A DNA stretch of 60,253 nucleotides from Clostridia bacterium (GTDB lineage Bacteria > Bacillota > Clostridia > Oscillospirales > SIG627). Numbering within the stretch: the stretch's first letter is position 1; each line of letters begins with the position of its first letter. Of this stretch, positions 7,663 to 16,643 are shown piece by piece. The notes under the pieces were generated by a model. The model was not told the DNA's origin, made no database searches, and was given only the letters and a program-made list of their open reading frames with translations. The stretch covers positions 1-60,253 of the forward strand of contig JAFWBD010000038.1 in the NCBI GenBank assembly GCA_017507325.1, written 5' to 3'. Position numbers and translations under genes: made by a program.

Positions 7663-8712
7663 TTACAGTGTAATGCTTCCTTTGAAATCACAATCGATGC
7701 CGCAGGCGGCCAAAAGGATTCGATGGACCCTTGCTTCCCGCAAAAGCTCCTCTCTTGTGGAGGGGCGGTTTTCCGAAATGCGACGGGCAAAATCGGCAAA
7801 CATGGCCCGATAGCGGTGATAGGGGGCGCAAATCTCGCATTCTCCCTTTTCCTCCCATTTTAAGGGTTGGTCCGCTTCCGTCCGGAAGGAGGAGATGCTT
7901 TGGGAAATGCAGTGATAGGGCTTTTCCTTCCAATGCTCCTCCAGCGGACGGATCTCCACCGTTCCCAAGGAGCCGCAAACCACCAGCTGTCTTCGCATAA
8001 AGCCGCCGGGCTCGGCGGCGCTGACCTTGAAGAAGCTGATTCCTTCGGGGTAGCGGAAGGCCGCCATCCCCAGATCGCTCGCCTTGTGCTTTTCGGGGGT
8101 GGTGCAGGCGTTCAGCACGGTGATCTCCTCGGGGGTTCCCAAAAACAAATGGATCAGATCGATCAGATGACAGCCGAGAAAGAAGGTCATACCGCCTTGG
8201 AACTTCTCCAGCCAACGGCGCTTTTCATCCTTATCGTCGCGGCTCATATGGGCTTCAACGGAATAGACCTTTCCCAGCTTTCCTTCTCTCACCTGAGACA
8301 GGGTTTTTTGAACCAAGGGATGAAAGCGGTAAACGTAGCCGATCCCGAACACCTTTTTGTGCTTCAAAATCAAGGACAGCATTTCTTCAAAGTCCTCTGC
8401 GGTCTGACTGCCGGGCTTATCCATAAAGACGCAAAGCCCCTTTTCTGCGGCCAGGCGGGCGTAAGAGACCAGTTCCGGATCCTCCGTTTCGATCAAGGCG
8501 GCCTCCAGCCCCGGAATGGCAAGGGCTTCCTCAAGGCTCAGAGCGGGGATGTGGGAAAAGCCCTTGTCAAAATTGGGCTTGATTTCCTCTTCTCCCTTTA
8601 CCCGAACGTAGCCGACCAATTCAAAGGTATCCTCCATGGATGCCACACAGCGAAAATTCGGCAGGGCGTGGTCGTGCCCGATGCCGATCTGAACGATTTT
8701 AATTCTTCTCAC
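7663..8712 (-). CDS. Gfo/Idh/MocA-family NAD(P)-dependent oxidoreductase
   Basis: This 349-residue protein has an N-terminal Rossmann fold (IKIVQIGIGHDH) and the family signature FMDKPGSQTAEDF around residues 105-117, where the Lys of DKP is catalytic. A C-terminal substrate domain follows. Such enzymes oxidise or reduce sugars and cyclitols. The frame can be read from 8778, but no ATG is suitable; GGAGGAGAG lies 5-6 bases before the GTG at 8712, so I choose that start. The gene overlaps the end of the epimerase gene by 14 bases, indicating translational coupling. Confidence 0.85.
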   Translation of the reverse strand: MRRIKIVQIGIGHDHALPNFRCVASMEDTFELVGYVRVKGEEEIKPNFDKGFSHIPALSLEEALAIPGLEAALIETEDPELVSYARLAAEKGLCVFMDKPGSQTAEDFEEMLSLILKHKKVFGIGYVYRFHPLVQKTLSQVREGKLGKVYSVEAHMSRDDKDEKRRWLEKFQGGMTFFLGCHLIDLIHLFLGTPEEITVLNACTTPEKHKASDLGMAAFRYPEGISFFKVSAAEPGGFMRRQLVVCGSLGTVEIRPLEEHWKEKPYHCISQSISSFRTEADQPLKWEEKGECEICAPYHRYRAMFADFARRISENRPSTREELLREARVHRILLAACGIDCDFKGSITL

Positions 8713-9709
8713 GGGCTCTCTCCTCCAGATAAGCGTCCAATCGGTCAAAGTCCTTGGGAAGAATTCCCTTTGCGGCAAGGCGCAGGCCCTCTCGGATGGG
8801 CATCAATTCCTCCTGCTTCAAGCCTGCATCCCGCAACACCTTGCTGTTGTCCACGCTCCGATGGTAAAGGCGGTCGTAATGCAGAATAAATTTTGCCCAA
8901 TTCAGCTTCGATTCCGAAGGATTCTCTCCTGCAATGAGGCGCAAAAAGTCCTCCGTATCGCAAAACTCAGCCTCCAGCCCCAAGGTGCTTTGATAATACG
9001 CCAGAACCTCCCCCCAGGTCAGGGTTTCGGCTGTTGCAACGTTGTAGATCTCTCGCTTTGCGGCGGGATGAAACATCAGTCCGCCGATCATTTTTGCCAC
9101 GTCCTCGCCCCAGATCATGGTGGTTTTTTTATCCAGGGCCTCATAAGGCAGCACGATCTTCTTCCCTGCGTAAGCTCTGAGAACGATTTCGTTTTTACTC
9201 CAGGTCACCAGTGGCACCCTTCCCGGGCAATATACCACGGTGGGACGGAGAATGGTCCAGTTCTTTTCCTTGGAGCTTGTCAAAAGATCCTCCATTCTGC
9301 ATTTGATCTGCGCGTAGCCTGTGCTTTGGTGCCAAATATCACAAGGGTGTAGGCTTTCCGACAAGCGGGGAGAATCCTCCGTCAAGGGAGCATTCGGGCT
9401 GTCAGCGTAGACCCGATAAGAGGAAAGGGCAAAATAGTGGTCGGTGGAATTCAAAAACATCCGATAGCGGCTTTCGTATGAAGAAATGTCCCGATACCAC
9501 ATGAAATCCACCACGGCATCGTATCCTTTTGATAAATATTGCTCCAGAACCCGATTGTCCAAGGCGTTGGCAAAATGGTAGCGAATGCCGTCGGAGTCCT
9601 TTTTGATTTCGCCTGCAATGGCATCCACCTCGTATCCTTTTTGTGCCAGAAGGGGACACAGGTATCTTCCCATGGTTCCCGTTCCGCCGATGACCAAAAC
9701 TTTTTTCAT
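8699..9709 (-). CDS. NAD-dependent epimerase/dehydratase (extended SDR)
   Basis: This 336-residue extended-SDR protein begins with the NAD-binding motif VIGGTGTMGRYL. It also has a Tyr-containing segment SSYRVYADSP and the substrate region RPTVVYCPGR. Members act on sugar nucleotides or free sugars. It is the first gene of a three-gene operon (epimerase, Gfo/Idh, alcohol dehydrogenase), an arrangement suggesting stepwise oxidation and isomerisation of one sugar. The start at 9709 has a weak AGGGG site. A frameshifted AraC regulator is divergent upstream. Confidence 0.82.
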   Translation of the reverse strand: MKKVLVIGGTGTMGRYLCPLLAQKGYEVDAIAGEIKKDSDGIRYHFANALDNRVLEQYLSKGYDAVVDFMWYRDISSYESRYRMFLNSTDHYFALSSYRVYADSPNAPLTEDSPRLSESLHPCDIWHQSTGYAQIKCRMEDLLTSSKEKNWTILRPTVVYCPGRVPLVTWSKNEIVLRAYAGKKIVLPYEALDKKTTMIWGEDVAKMIGGLMFHPAAKREIYNVATAETLTWGEVLAYYQSTLGLEAEFCDTEDFLRLIAGENPSESKLNWAKFILHYDRLYHRSVDNSKVLRDAGLKQEELMPIREGLRLAAKGILPKDFDRLDAYLEERAREKN

Positions 9710-9760
9710 AAAATCCCCCTGTTTTTCAGAATCGTTGATGATTGCTTTTATTATAGGCTG

Positions 9761-9789
9761 TTGACGGCGGGACCGAAAGTGAGTATAAT
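9761..9789 (+). promoter_or_regulatory. Sigma-A promoter of the AraC gene at 9828
   Basis: TTGACG (9761-9766), 17 bases, then a perfect TATAAT (9784-9789). A TATAAT on the other strand near 9751-9756 may serve the epimerase operon, but its -35 is poor. Confidence 0.75.
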
Positions 9790-9827
9790 ACTGAAAAAAG
9801 AGCACAATCCTACGGAGGATTATTTCT

Positions 9828-10590
9828 ATGAAACGGGAAGAAGAACATTTTTGTAGATTTTTTGCGAAAAGAAACGTGAAAAGCGGTTCCTATACAGCAG
9901 GTACCAAAATCGGATTCTCCGCAATGCGGCTGGCTTTCATCAAGCAGGGAAGATGCACGGTGGAAACGGAAGGAGGAGAAGTTTTCCATCTGCGGGAGGG
10001 CAGCGTTTGGTTTCTTCCCAAGCTTGTCTCCTACGTTTCCCATTGGCAAGCCGAAAACGGGGCCGTTTGCTACGACGTGGCGGAATTTGACGTGGATTTT
10101 CTCTCCCTGTACTACCAATCGATGCAGGTCCTTTTTTTGCCCGAGGCGGAAAAGGAGTTTGATCTTTTGCTGGAGGGCTGGGAAAAGGAGGATTCCCTGC
10201 AAAGCCTTTCCGCACTGTATCAGCTGCTTCATCGGGTTTTGCCGCTGTTGAAAAAAAGCGAGAATAAATGGGGAGATCGAATTTTGCCTGCCCTGAAGTA
10301 TTTACGGGATCAGAATTCCGAAACGGTTCGGGTGGAGAAGGCCGCTTCTCTTTGCTATATGAGCCCCTCCCGCTTTTTTCGAGGTGTTTCGGGAGGCGGT
10401 CGGCATTTCTCCCATTCAATACAAAAACCGCATCAAATTGGCACGGGCGGAGGCTCTTTTGCTGCAAGGGAAGACCGCCGAGGAGGTTTGCGAGCTTTTG
10501 CATTTTTCCTCTCCCACCTTTATGCGGCGTATGATGAAAAAGCATCTGGGGGTGATCCCCCGCGATATCAAAAAGGGCATCAGCATTTGA
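9828..10590 (+). pseudogene. AraC-family regulator interrupted by a frameshift
   Basis: The first frame encodes a cupin-like sensor domain and the first AraC helix-turn-helix (KAASLCYMSPSRFF). The second helix-turn-helix (FREAVGISPIQYKNRIKLARAEALLLQGKTAEEV is split between the frames) continues in another frame to 10590. The break falls on a run of six T at 10374-10379. Removing one T joins the halves as SPSRFF-EVFREAVGISPIQ, which is a normal AraC domain of about 250 residues. Without correction the reading runs on to 10724 as nonsense. This could be a true inactivating mutation, slippage on the T-run or an assembly error. It probably controls the divergent epimerase operon. Confidence 0.85.
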
Positions 10591-10600
10591 GATCGGAAAA

Positions 10601-10628
10601 GCGAGGTGAATCTCACCCCGCTCATTTT
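10601..10628 (+). terminator. Terminator of the AraC gene
   Basis: The stem GCGAGGTGA pairs with TCACCCCGC with one mismatch, followed by TCATTTTT. It is a diverged copy of the stems at 2201 and 3527. Confidence 0.6.
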
Positions 10629-10634
10629 TCGTGC

Positions 10635-12512
10635 TTATTGATTTTTCCAACTCTCAACGGTTCGCATAGCAATGGTTTTGATGCTGAGCACCATATCGCC
10701 CTCGCTGCTTTCCCGCGGTCTTGAGGTAATGCGCCGATAATAGCTTTCGTCAAAAAAGGCCTTTTCAAAGGCATCGGAGATCGGCGCCCGCAGATCCGCG
10801 TGCCGATTGCCGATGCGCACCAGCGCCATCAGCGCTTGCGACGTAAACTGAAAATAGATATCGTTAAAATCGGCGATCCGATACCTTGTGGTTTTCAATT
10901 CCGTTTGGTGGTAGACCTTGTTTTCGATCTCGTTTTCATCGCAGATCAGGCGGATCAGCTCTTCGGTAATGCCTCTGTCGCCCAGTCTTCCCAGCCAATA
11001 AATGGCCATACAGCCCCGAAGCTGATTGTTCTTGCGGCAATCAAGGAGCATCACCCCGTCCCGCTCCTTTGCCATTTCCCGCAAAAGGTCTGCCGATTCC
11101 TCGCTTCCCGCGGCGGCCACCGCAAAGGCGGCGTGCTTCCGCAAGGCTTCCTCTTTCGAGTACAAAAGGGGACGCAAGGCCTCCAAAGCCTTTTTGCCCA
11201 TTCGTTTTGCCGACCAGATCGCCTCGCCGGGGCTTTGGGTTTTCAGCACCTCCGCGAGCGCCGAGGCGTCTTCGATCCACGTTACGTCGCGGGGGATCAA
11301 GGGAGAGCCGTCGTAGTTTTTGCGGCCGTCTACGCGAAAGCCGCGATTGTCATCCTTGTGCAGGCAGTTGCTTTTTTCAAGACGCTCCTTCAGATCCTCG
11401 TAGGCAACCTTGCGCAGGGGCTTTTCTTGCTTTACGGAAAGGCTGGCCCATTCCGCGGCGGACTCTGCCGCCTTCTTCATATCGGGGATCATACGGACAC
11501 AGCTGGAAAGATCCCGATCGATCCCCAGCGCTCGGCAAGGAACCAAAATGCCGTCGAAGCCCTTCGGCAGAAGTCCCTTGTAGGGCACCGCTACGGTGAC
11601 GTTGTAGGCACCGAGATTGGCACCGATGGCCCAATCGCCCATGACATCCCCGTCAAAAGCAATGTCCCAGCCGTGCTTGTCCAGATCCGCGTAGGAATAG
11701 AACATCGGGGTCTCGGTGGGGCGTTCCGCAAACAGATCCTGTACGTGTGCCGTTTCCTCCGCCAGAATGCGCCGTCCCTCACGGATTCCCAAGAGGGGCA
11801 TTTGAGCAATGATGGTGCCCTTCTTTTTGCTCTCCGGAATTTGGAAGGAGCGGGCAAAGAGGATCGCTCTTGAAAGATCGTTTTCATCGAACTGATTGAC
11901 TCTGCCGAAATCGATGTTGTTATAGCGGTATTTTTCGCCGTTAAACAAAATGGAAACCAAGGAATAGGGCTGCATTTTTCCGTCCGATTCCCGACCGAAT
12001 TCCGTTTCACAGCCTGCCATCACCGCAACGTGAGCCTCTGCGGTGCAGTCCATCACGATCTTTGCTTTGTAATCCCAAAAGCGTCCTTCGGAGAAGACCC
12101 TGACACCGATCACGGTGCTTTCCTCCAAAAAGATGCCGCAAACCTTGGATTCGTAAAGAAGGGTGACCCCCTCCTTCAGCAGGGACTGCTCCGCCACAAA
12201 TTTGCGGCTTTCCGAGCGGGTATGGGTATACCTGTCTGCAAAAACAGCGACCTCTTGATCGGGCTTGCGGTAGCGGCCGCCGACACCGTCGAAATAATGA
12301 CTGGGCACTCCGCCTACGGTGTGAATTCCGCCCACGGCGGTGAAGGCCTCGATTCCCAAAACAAAAAGGCCGTTTTCCGCACAGTAGAGGGCGGCAAGAG
12401 AGCCTGCCGTTCCCAAGCCGCAGACGATGACGTCAAATTCCTTTGTAAAATCGGGGGAATTGACCGCTCGTTTGATTTGTTTTCCGTCACGGATTTCAGA
12501 AAGATACGTCAC
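10635..12512 (-). CDS. FAD-dependent oxidoreductase with C-terminal HEAT-like repeats
   Basis: This 625-residue protein starts with an FAD-binding Rossmann motif (FDVIVCGLGTAGSLAALYCAENG, residues 27-50), followed by GGIHTVGGVPSHYFDG. This is the FAD_oxidored family, which reduces or oxidises small unsaturated or hydroxy compounds. The last 200 residues are alpha-helical with HEAT-like wording (ALRKHAAFAVAAAGSEESADLLREM, MAIYWLGRLGDRGITEELI), as in some members of this family that occur in polysaccharide clusters. It starts with GTG overlapping the stop of the upstream flavoprotein by four bases (GTGA), so the two are translationally coupled. Substrate unknown. Confidence 0.78.
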   Translation of the reverse strand: MTYLSEIRDGKQIKRAVNSPDFTKEFDVIVCGLGTAGSLAALYCAENGLFVLGIEAFTAVGGIHTVGGVPSHYFDGVGGRYRKPDQEVAVFADRYTHTRSESRKFVAEQSLLKEGVTLLYESKVCGIFLEESTVIGVRVFSEGRFWDYKAKIVMDCTAEAHVAVMAGCETEFGRESDGKMQPYSLVSILFNGEKYRYNNIDFGRVNQFDENDLSRAILFARSFQIPESKKKGTIIAQMPLLGIREGRRILAEETAHVQDLFAERPTETPMFYSYADLDKHGWDIAFDGDVMGDWAIGANLGAYNVTVAVPYKGLLPKGFDGILVPCRALGIDRDLSSCVRMIPDMKKAAESAAEWASLSVKQEKPLRKVAYEDLKERLEKSNCLHKDDNRGFRVDGRKNYDGSPLIPRDVTWIEDASALAEVLKTQSPGEAIWSAKRMGKKALEALRPLLYSKEEALRKHAAFAVAAAGSEESADLLREMAKERDGVMLLDCRKNNQLRGCMAIYWLGRLGDRGITEELIRLICDENEIENKVYHQTELKTTRYRIADFNDIYFQFTSQALMALVRIGNRHADLRAPISDAFEKAFFDESYYRRITSRPRESSEGDMVLSIKTIAMRTVESWKNQ

Positions 12513-13234
12513 AGGGCTGCCTCCTTTCCGGTAAGACCCGCATCCAGGGCGAGAATGGGATTGTCGTATTGTTTGGAGGGTAAAAGAAGAATACCGTTCT
12601 CGGAGGCGGGAATCTTTTCCTTTACTTGATAGTCAAATTCATTGGCGGAGAGAATCAGTTTTTCCCCTTCGGAAAAATTCTCCATTACCTGAAGCACGAT
12701 GCTTCTTGCCTGAGGATAATTGCAGAACAAAGGTACCTCGCATTGCAGGATCCAATGATTCTCCATTTCGCCCCGCAAAAAGCGGACACCCGAAAAATCG
12801 GGGGTGCGCGGACTTTCGATCAAAAGATTATAGCTTTTGGAAAGGCTCATCTCGGGTGTGCAACGGGTGTCGATGATGTGCTCGGCCTCGTAAAGTCGGT
12901 AGCCGTTCACACCGTGGGTCTCACACAAAAAGCCGTCTGCGGTTTTTTGAACGGAGATCAGCTCGGTTTGAAACCGAACCTTCGCTTCTTTGAAAAAAGG
13001 ATAAAAGTTTGCCTCGAAGCCGTAGGGGCCTGCGGGGCTTTCCGCCAGGAGCTTTTGAAGAGCCTTGGCCTCATTTCCCGTTACGGGCTTTTCATAATGA
13101 CATCCGAAATTCAGGGCACCGAAGAATTCATAGCCCGCCCAAGCACTTCGCTCAATGACCAGACATTCCTTTTGATACCTTTTGGCAAGCCCTGCCGCCA
13201 GACAGCTTGCTCCCAGCACGATCACCTTATACAT
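12509..13234 (-). CDS. Small FAD/NAD(P)-binding protein, partner of the FAD oxidoreductase
   Basis: This 241-residue protein begins with a dinucleotide-binding fold (MYKVIVLGASCLAAGLAKRY, with an acidic end to strand 2 in CLVIERSAW). It also has a second FAD-contact strand, AEHIIDTRC. It is much shorter than typical FAD oxidoreductases, so it may be an accessory or a small flavoenzyme. A longer frame reaches 14188, but that stretch is the shadow of the AraC gene on the opposite strand; an AAAGGA site precedes the ATG at 13234. It is the first gene of a two-gene operon. Confidence 0.7.
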   Translation of the reverse strand: MYKVIVLGASCLAAGLAKRYQKECLVIERSAWAGYEFFGALNFGCHYEKPVTGNEAKALQKLLAESPAGPYGFEANFYPFFKEAKVRFQTELISVQKTADGFLCETHGVNGYRLYEAEHIIDTRCTPEMSLSKSYNLLIESPRTPDFSGVRFLRGEMENHWILQCEVPLFCNYPQARSIVLQVMENFSEGEKLILSANEFDYQVKEKIPASENGILLLPSKQYDNPILALDAGLTGKEAAL

Positions 13235-13263
13235 AGATCGAATCCTTTCCGAAAAGATTATTG

Positions 13264-13337
13264 TTTCTTGCCTATAGATTACAGGAAAATGCAGAATTTT
13301 TCTATCTTTTTCTTGCTTTTTGATTCCGATTTCTTGC
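13264..13337. repeat. Three direct TTTCTTGC repeats, candidate AraC operator
   Basis: TTTCTTGC occurs at 13264-13271, 13309-13316 and 13330-13337. The last two are 21 bases apart, two helical turns, and the last overlaps the -35 box of the AraC promoter. This arrangement is what AraC-type dimers use. Confidence 0.5.
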
Positions 13338-13361
13338 AAAATCCAAAAAAAGGTGTATAAT
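13334..13361 (+). promoter_or_regulatory. Promoter of the AraC gene at 13382
   Basis: TTGCAA (13334-13339), 16 bases, then TATAAT (13356-13361), followed by an AAGGAGG ribosome site. Confidence 0.65.
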
Positions 13362-13381
13362 GACAAGAAGGAGGCGATGCT

Positions 13382-14182
13382 GTGATCATTGTGCATAACG
13401 GAAATTTTTCCCTTCGTTTTTTGAAAAAGGAGCCCACGTCGCCCTTCGTTCCCAAGAGTGCGTTTTACGGAGATTTCAGGATCTGTCTTGTTTTGGAAGG
13501 AGAGGCTGTCTGGGAAATCGAGGAAAAAGCCCACCGAATTCGAAAAGAGGATATGATCCTTTTGGCACCGCATCAAAAGCGGCAATTGCTTTCCGTCGGA
13601 GAAGGAGGCCTTCGGCTTTGCGTGTTCAAGCTGTCCCGCAATGCGTTTTCCGCCATACATCATTTTCTGTTTTTTCTCGAATGTGTGAACAATCAAAAAA
13701 GCGTGATCCACAGCGAGATCCTTTCGGATCTGCTGAGAGAGATCCTTCTTGAATGGGAGGAGGAGAGCCCCCTTCGGTATGAAATGGCCTCGGCCAAATT
13801 GACCGAGTTTTTTATCAAGGCGGAGCGTCTTTTGAATTACCGCTCCCGTCCTATGAAAAAGGAGCAGCGAGCTCTCTTGGATTTGATGGATTATATTGAT
13901 GAAAACGTCACGAGAGGGATCAGCCTGCGCGGGGCGGCCGAACGGATCGGTCTGAGCGAGAGTACGCTCTCCCGCCGCTTTTTTGCCTTTAACGGAATCA
14001 CCTTTCAGCAGTACGTGACCGAAAAGAAAATACAGCACGCGATCTCTCTTTTGGAAAGCAGCTCTATGAAGATGATTGATATTGCCTTGGAGAGCGGATT
14101 CGAAAGTGTCAGCGGCTTTTACGATGCCTTTAAACGGAAAACGGGCAGTACCCCCAATCGCTTCTGCAAGATGGATTTGTAA
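13382..14182 (+). CDS. AraC-family transcriptional regulator
   Basis: This 266-residue protein has an N-terminal cupin-like ligand domain (about 1-90) and a C-terminal pair of helix-turn-helix motifs: GISLRGAAERIGLSESTLSRRF, then MIDIALESGFESVSGFYDAFKRKTGSTP. It probably senses a sugar or its derivative and activates the divergent pair of FAD oxidoreductase genes. It starts with GTG, set by AAGGAGG seven bases upstream; the ATG three bases earlier is out of frame. Confidence 0.88.
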   Translation: MIIVHNGNFSLRFLKKEPTSPFVPKSAFYGDFRICLVLEGEAVWEIEEKAHRIRKEDMILLAPHQKRQLLSVGEGGLRLCVFKLSRNAFSAIHHFLFFLECVNNQKSVIHSEILSDLLREILLEWEEESPLRYEMASAKLTEFFIKAERLLNYRSRPMKKEQRALLDLMDYIDENVTRGISLRGAAERIGLSESTLSRRFFAFNGITFQQYVTEKKIQHAISLLESSSMKMIDIALESGFESVSGFYDAFKRKTGSTPNRFCKMDL

Positions 14183-14260
14183 TCGCATGGAAAGAGTGAT
14201 GCGGGCTGAATTTTTAAAAGAATGTGCTATACTGATCTGTCAATGTGAAGGAGAATGAAT

Positions 14261-14920
14261 ATGGAAGAAAAGTTTTTTGAAGAATTAACCTATCTGATTT
14301 CTTACCCGAAAGATTTTCAAGAAGGTAAAAAATACCCCTTACTCCTCTTTTTGCACGGGCGCGGTGCCAGAGGTGCGACTACCGAAAAGCTACACCGTTA
14401 CCCCAGCCTGATGCATCTTTTGGAGCGACAAGACGAGAGAGGCTTTCTTTTGGTGGCTCCTCATTGCTCACGTGGCGATTGGAACGAATGGATGGGGCAT
14501 CTGATCCGCTTGATTGAGCAGATGCGTGAATATTCCTACGTGGACAAGACCCGCCTGTATCTGACGGGCAACAGCATGGGCGGCTACGGAACCTGGGCGC
14601 TTTCGATGCTTCGTGCCCATTGGTTTGCTGCCGCAATGCCCCTTTGCGGCGGCGGTATTGCAGGCGGTGCCAAGAATTATGAAGCGCTTCCCATCCGAGC
14701 CTTTCACGGTCTTCGGGATAAGGTAGTGGATCCCATCGACAGCTTGCAAATGGCCAAGGCGATTTGCAGTGCAGGGGGACATGCGGAATTGATCCTGTTT
14801 CCGAAGCTTGCACACAATTGCTGGGACACGGTTTATACTGACGAAAAAAACTACGATTGGCTTTTCTCCTTTACCAACGAGCGCTCTTCGGAAGTGACCG
14901 AACGGCTTTCTCTTTCATAA
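14261..14920 (+). CDS. Alpha/beta hydrolase (esterase-like), paralogue 2
   Basis: This 219-residue enzyme is the second of three close paralogues. It has the oxyanion motif FLHGRG, the nucleophile elbow GNSMGGYG, Asp in HGLRDKVVDP and His in KLAHNCW. The ATG at 14261 gives MEEK, aligned with the other two paralogues, and sits seven bases after AAGGAG; the ATG two codons earlier is only one base from that site. A TATACT box lies upstream. It is followed, after 71 bases, by a CocE-like hydrolase read in the same direction. Confidence 0.8.
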   Translation: MEEKFFEELTYLISYPKDFQEGKKYPLLLFLHGRGARGATTEKLHRYPSLMHLLERQDERGFLLVAPHCSRGDWNEWMGHLIRLIEQMREYSYVDKTRLYLTGNSMGGYGTWALSMLRAHWFAAAMPLCGGGIAGGAKNYEALPIRAFHGLRDKVVDPIDSLQMAKAICSAGGHAELILFPKLAHNCWDTVYTDEKNYDWLFSFTNERSSEVTERLSLS

Positions 14921-14991
14921 AAAAAGTGTTCGCTGTGATTTTGTATTTTTGATTTGTAACGAGAACGGAACGAACGAAGAGAGGATTTTAT

Positions 14992-16614
14992 ATGAGTAAC
15001 GAGAATTTGTATATTACCGAGGGTATGCCGATTGAAAATAATCGAAAGCAAAACGAAGGAATTGTCTATTTTGAGTATTTGCATTTCAATGGAGCGGATC
15101 TGTTTACCGTGGTTTGCTTGCCGAAAAAGGAAGGAAAATTTCCGACCGTGATCTATCGCTCTCCCTATGTGGATGCCGATCAGGACAGAAAGGAAGAGGC
15201 GATTGCAAACAGGCACTTGACCACGCATCAAGAGTGGATCAAAAGCGGGTATGCCGTTGTATATCAGCATTGCAGAGGGCGTGGAAAGAGCGGCGGCGAC
15301 TGCATTCCCTATATCAACGAGCGGGAGGACGGATTGTTTCTGCAGGAATGGATTCGCCGTCAGCCCTTTTATAACGGGGAACTCTTTCTTTGCGGCGGAA
15401 GCTATATGGCGGCGGTGCATTTTGTAACAGCTCCTTTTGCCGAGGATATCAAGGGCGCCGTGCTTCGCTTGAAGGATACCGAGCGATATACGGGCTACTA
15501 TCGCAACGGCTTTTACAAAATGGGGCTTCACGGTCGCTGGTACGTGGATATGTATAAGAATAAAACCATGCCCCGAAAGAATTATACCCACGAAAGCTTT
15601 CATATTTTGCCGCTTTCGGATTTTTCAAGGCAGGTGTTCGGAGAATCGGTAGCCAATTTTGACGAGATCCTAAAGCACCCCGATCCCAAGGATGATTTTT
15701 GGAATACCAGAGACGGCGGGGGCGAATCCCGCGGGGCAGCCGATCACGCCAACATTCCCATTTTGTTTGAAACGGCCTTTTACGATATCTTTACCGACGG
15801 CATTTTTAAGATGTGGAGAGGGCTCGGAAGTGAAACCAAGGCCAAATCCGCCTTGGCCGTTCACCCCTTCGGTCACGGATGCCGCGGAGAGGTGGAGCCC
15901 ATCAATTTTGAGAATGGCAGTTTGAACAAGGAATTTGCCAACTATCAGATCAGGTGGATGGATTATGCCCGAGGGAAGGGAGAACCTCCCTTTGAGCTCG
16001 GAAAAATTACCTATTATAAGCTTTTTGACAGCAAGTGGTGCTGTGACGATTTTGAACAGCCCCGAGACAGCCTGAAATTTGTTTTGGGCGAAGAAACGGT
16101 CTCGTATCGCTATGATCCGCACGATCCGGCAAGCTTCAAGGGAGGCTTGTCCGCCAATTTCGGTGGGAATTACTGGCAGGATCCACCCAATCTGCGGCAG
16201 GATATCATTACCCTTTATACGCCCGAATTTCGGGAGGATACCTTCGTAAAGGGAAAAATGAGGGCACAGCTTAAGGTGAAAAGCGACTGTGAGGATACTT
16301 GCTTTTATATGCGCATTATGCTCTGCAAGAAGGAGGGGGATTACGGCCTTCGGGACGATATCAACCAGATTTCGAATTTCTGCGAGGAATATGTTTCAAA
16401 CAGCGAAATTCTGATGGATTTCTCCTTTGACGATCACGCCTTTGTGATTCAAAAGGGGGAAAGGCTTCGGATCGATATTTCCTCCTCTGCATTTCCCCAT
16501 TACGTCCGCCATACCAACCGAAAAGGTCTCTTTTCCGCTCAGACCGAAACCAAAGTGGCTCATAACACCGTTATTTTGAAGGATTCCTATCTTGAAATTC
16601 CCGTCGAAAAATAA
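14992..16614 (+). CDS. CocE/NonD-family hydrolase (X-Pro dipeptidyl-peptidase S15 fold)
   Basis: This 540-residue protein has the alpha/beta-hydrolase catalytic domain followed by a beta-sandwich (PepX C-terminal-like) domain, as in cocaine esterase and X-Pro dipeptidyl peptidases. The elbow is CGGSYMA instead of the common GxSYxG. HCRGRGKSGG gives the oxyanion region, ETAFYDIFTDG holds the acidic residue, and HPFGHGC the likely catalytic His. The last 170 residues (from about 370) look like the jelly roll, ending in RLRIDISSSAFPHY. There is no signal peptide. The exact substrate (acyl ester or peptide) cannot be told. Confidence 0.85.
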   Translation: MSNENLYITEGMPIENNRKQNEGIVYFEYLHFNGADLFTVVCLPKKEGKFPTVIYRSPYVDADQDRKEEAIANRHLTTHQEWIKSGYAVVYQHCRGRGKSGGDCIPYINEREDGLFLQEWIRRQPFYNGELFLCGGSYMAAVHFVTAPFAEDIKGAVLRLKDTERYTGYYRNGFYKMGLHGRWYVDMYKNKTMPRKNYTHESFHILPLSDFSRQVFGESVANFDEILKHPDPKDDFWNTRDGGGESRGAADHANIPILFETAFYDIFTDGIFKMWRGLGSETKAKSALAVHPFGHGCRGEVEPINFENGSLNKEFANYQIRWMDYARGKGEPPFELGKITYYKLFDSKWCCDDFEQPRDSLKFVLGEETVSYRYDPHDPASFKGGLSANFGGNYWQDPPNLRQDIITLYTPEFREDTFVKGKMRAQLKVKSDCEDTCFYMRIMLCKKEGDYGLRDDINQISNFCEEYVSNSEILMDFSFDDHAFVIQKGERLRIDISSSAFPHYVRHTNRKGLFSAQTETKVAHNTVILKDSYLEIPVEK

Positions 16615-16643
16615 CGTTTGGATTCGGAATCCTATCCATTCAA

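Noticed and set aside
7867..8889. Long plus-strand frame opposite the Gfo/Idh gene
   Set aside because: It is the mirror of a well-supported coding region and has no family resemblance or ribosome site. The same holds for 31526-32647, 32626-33681, 36836-37408 and 42245-43897.
12509..14188. Very long reading of the small FAD protein
   Set aside because: The upstream half is the antisense of the AraC gene; a ribosome site and Rossmann start place the true start at 13234.
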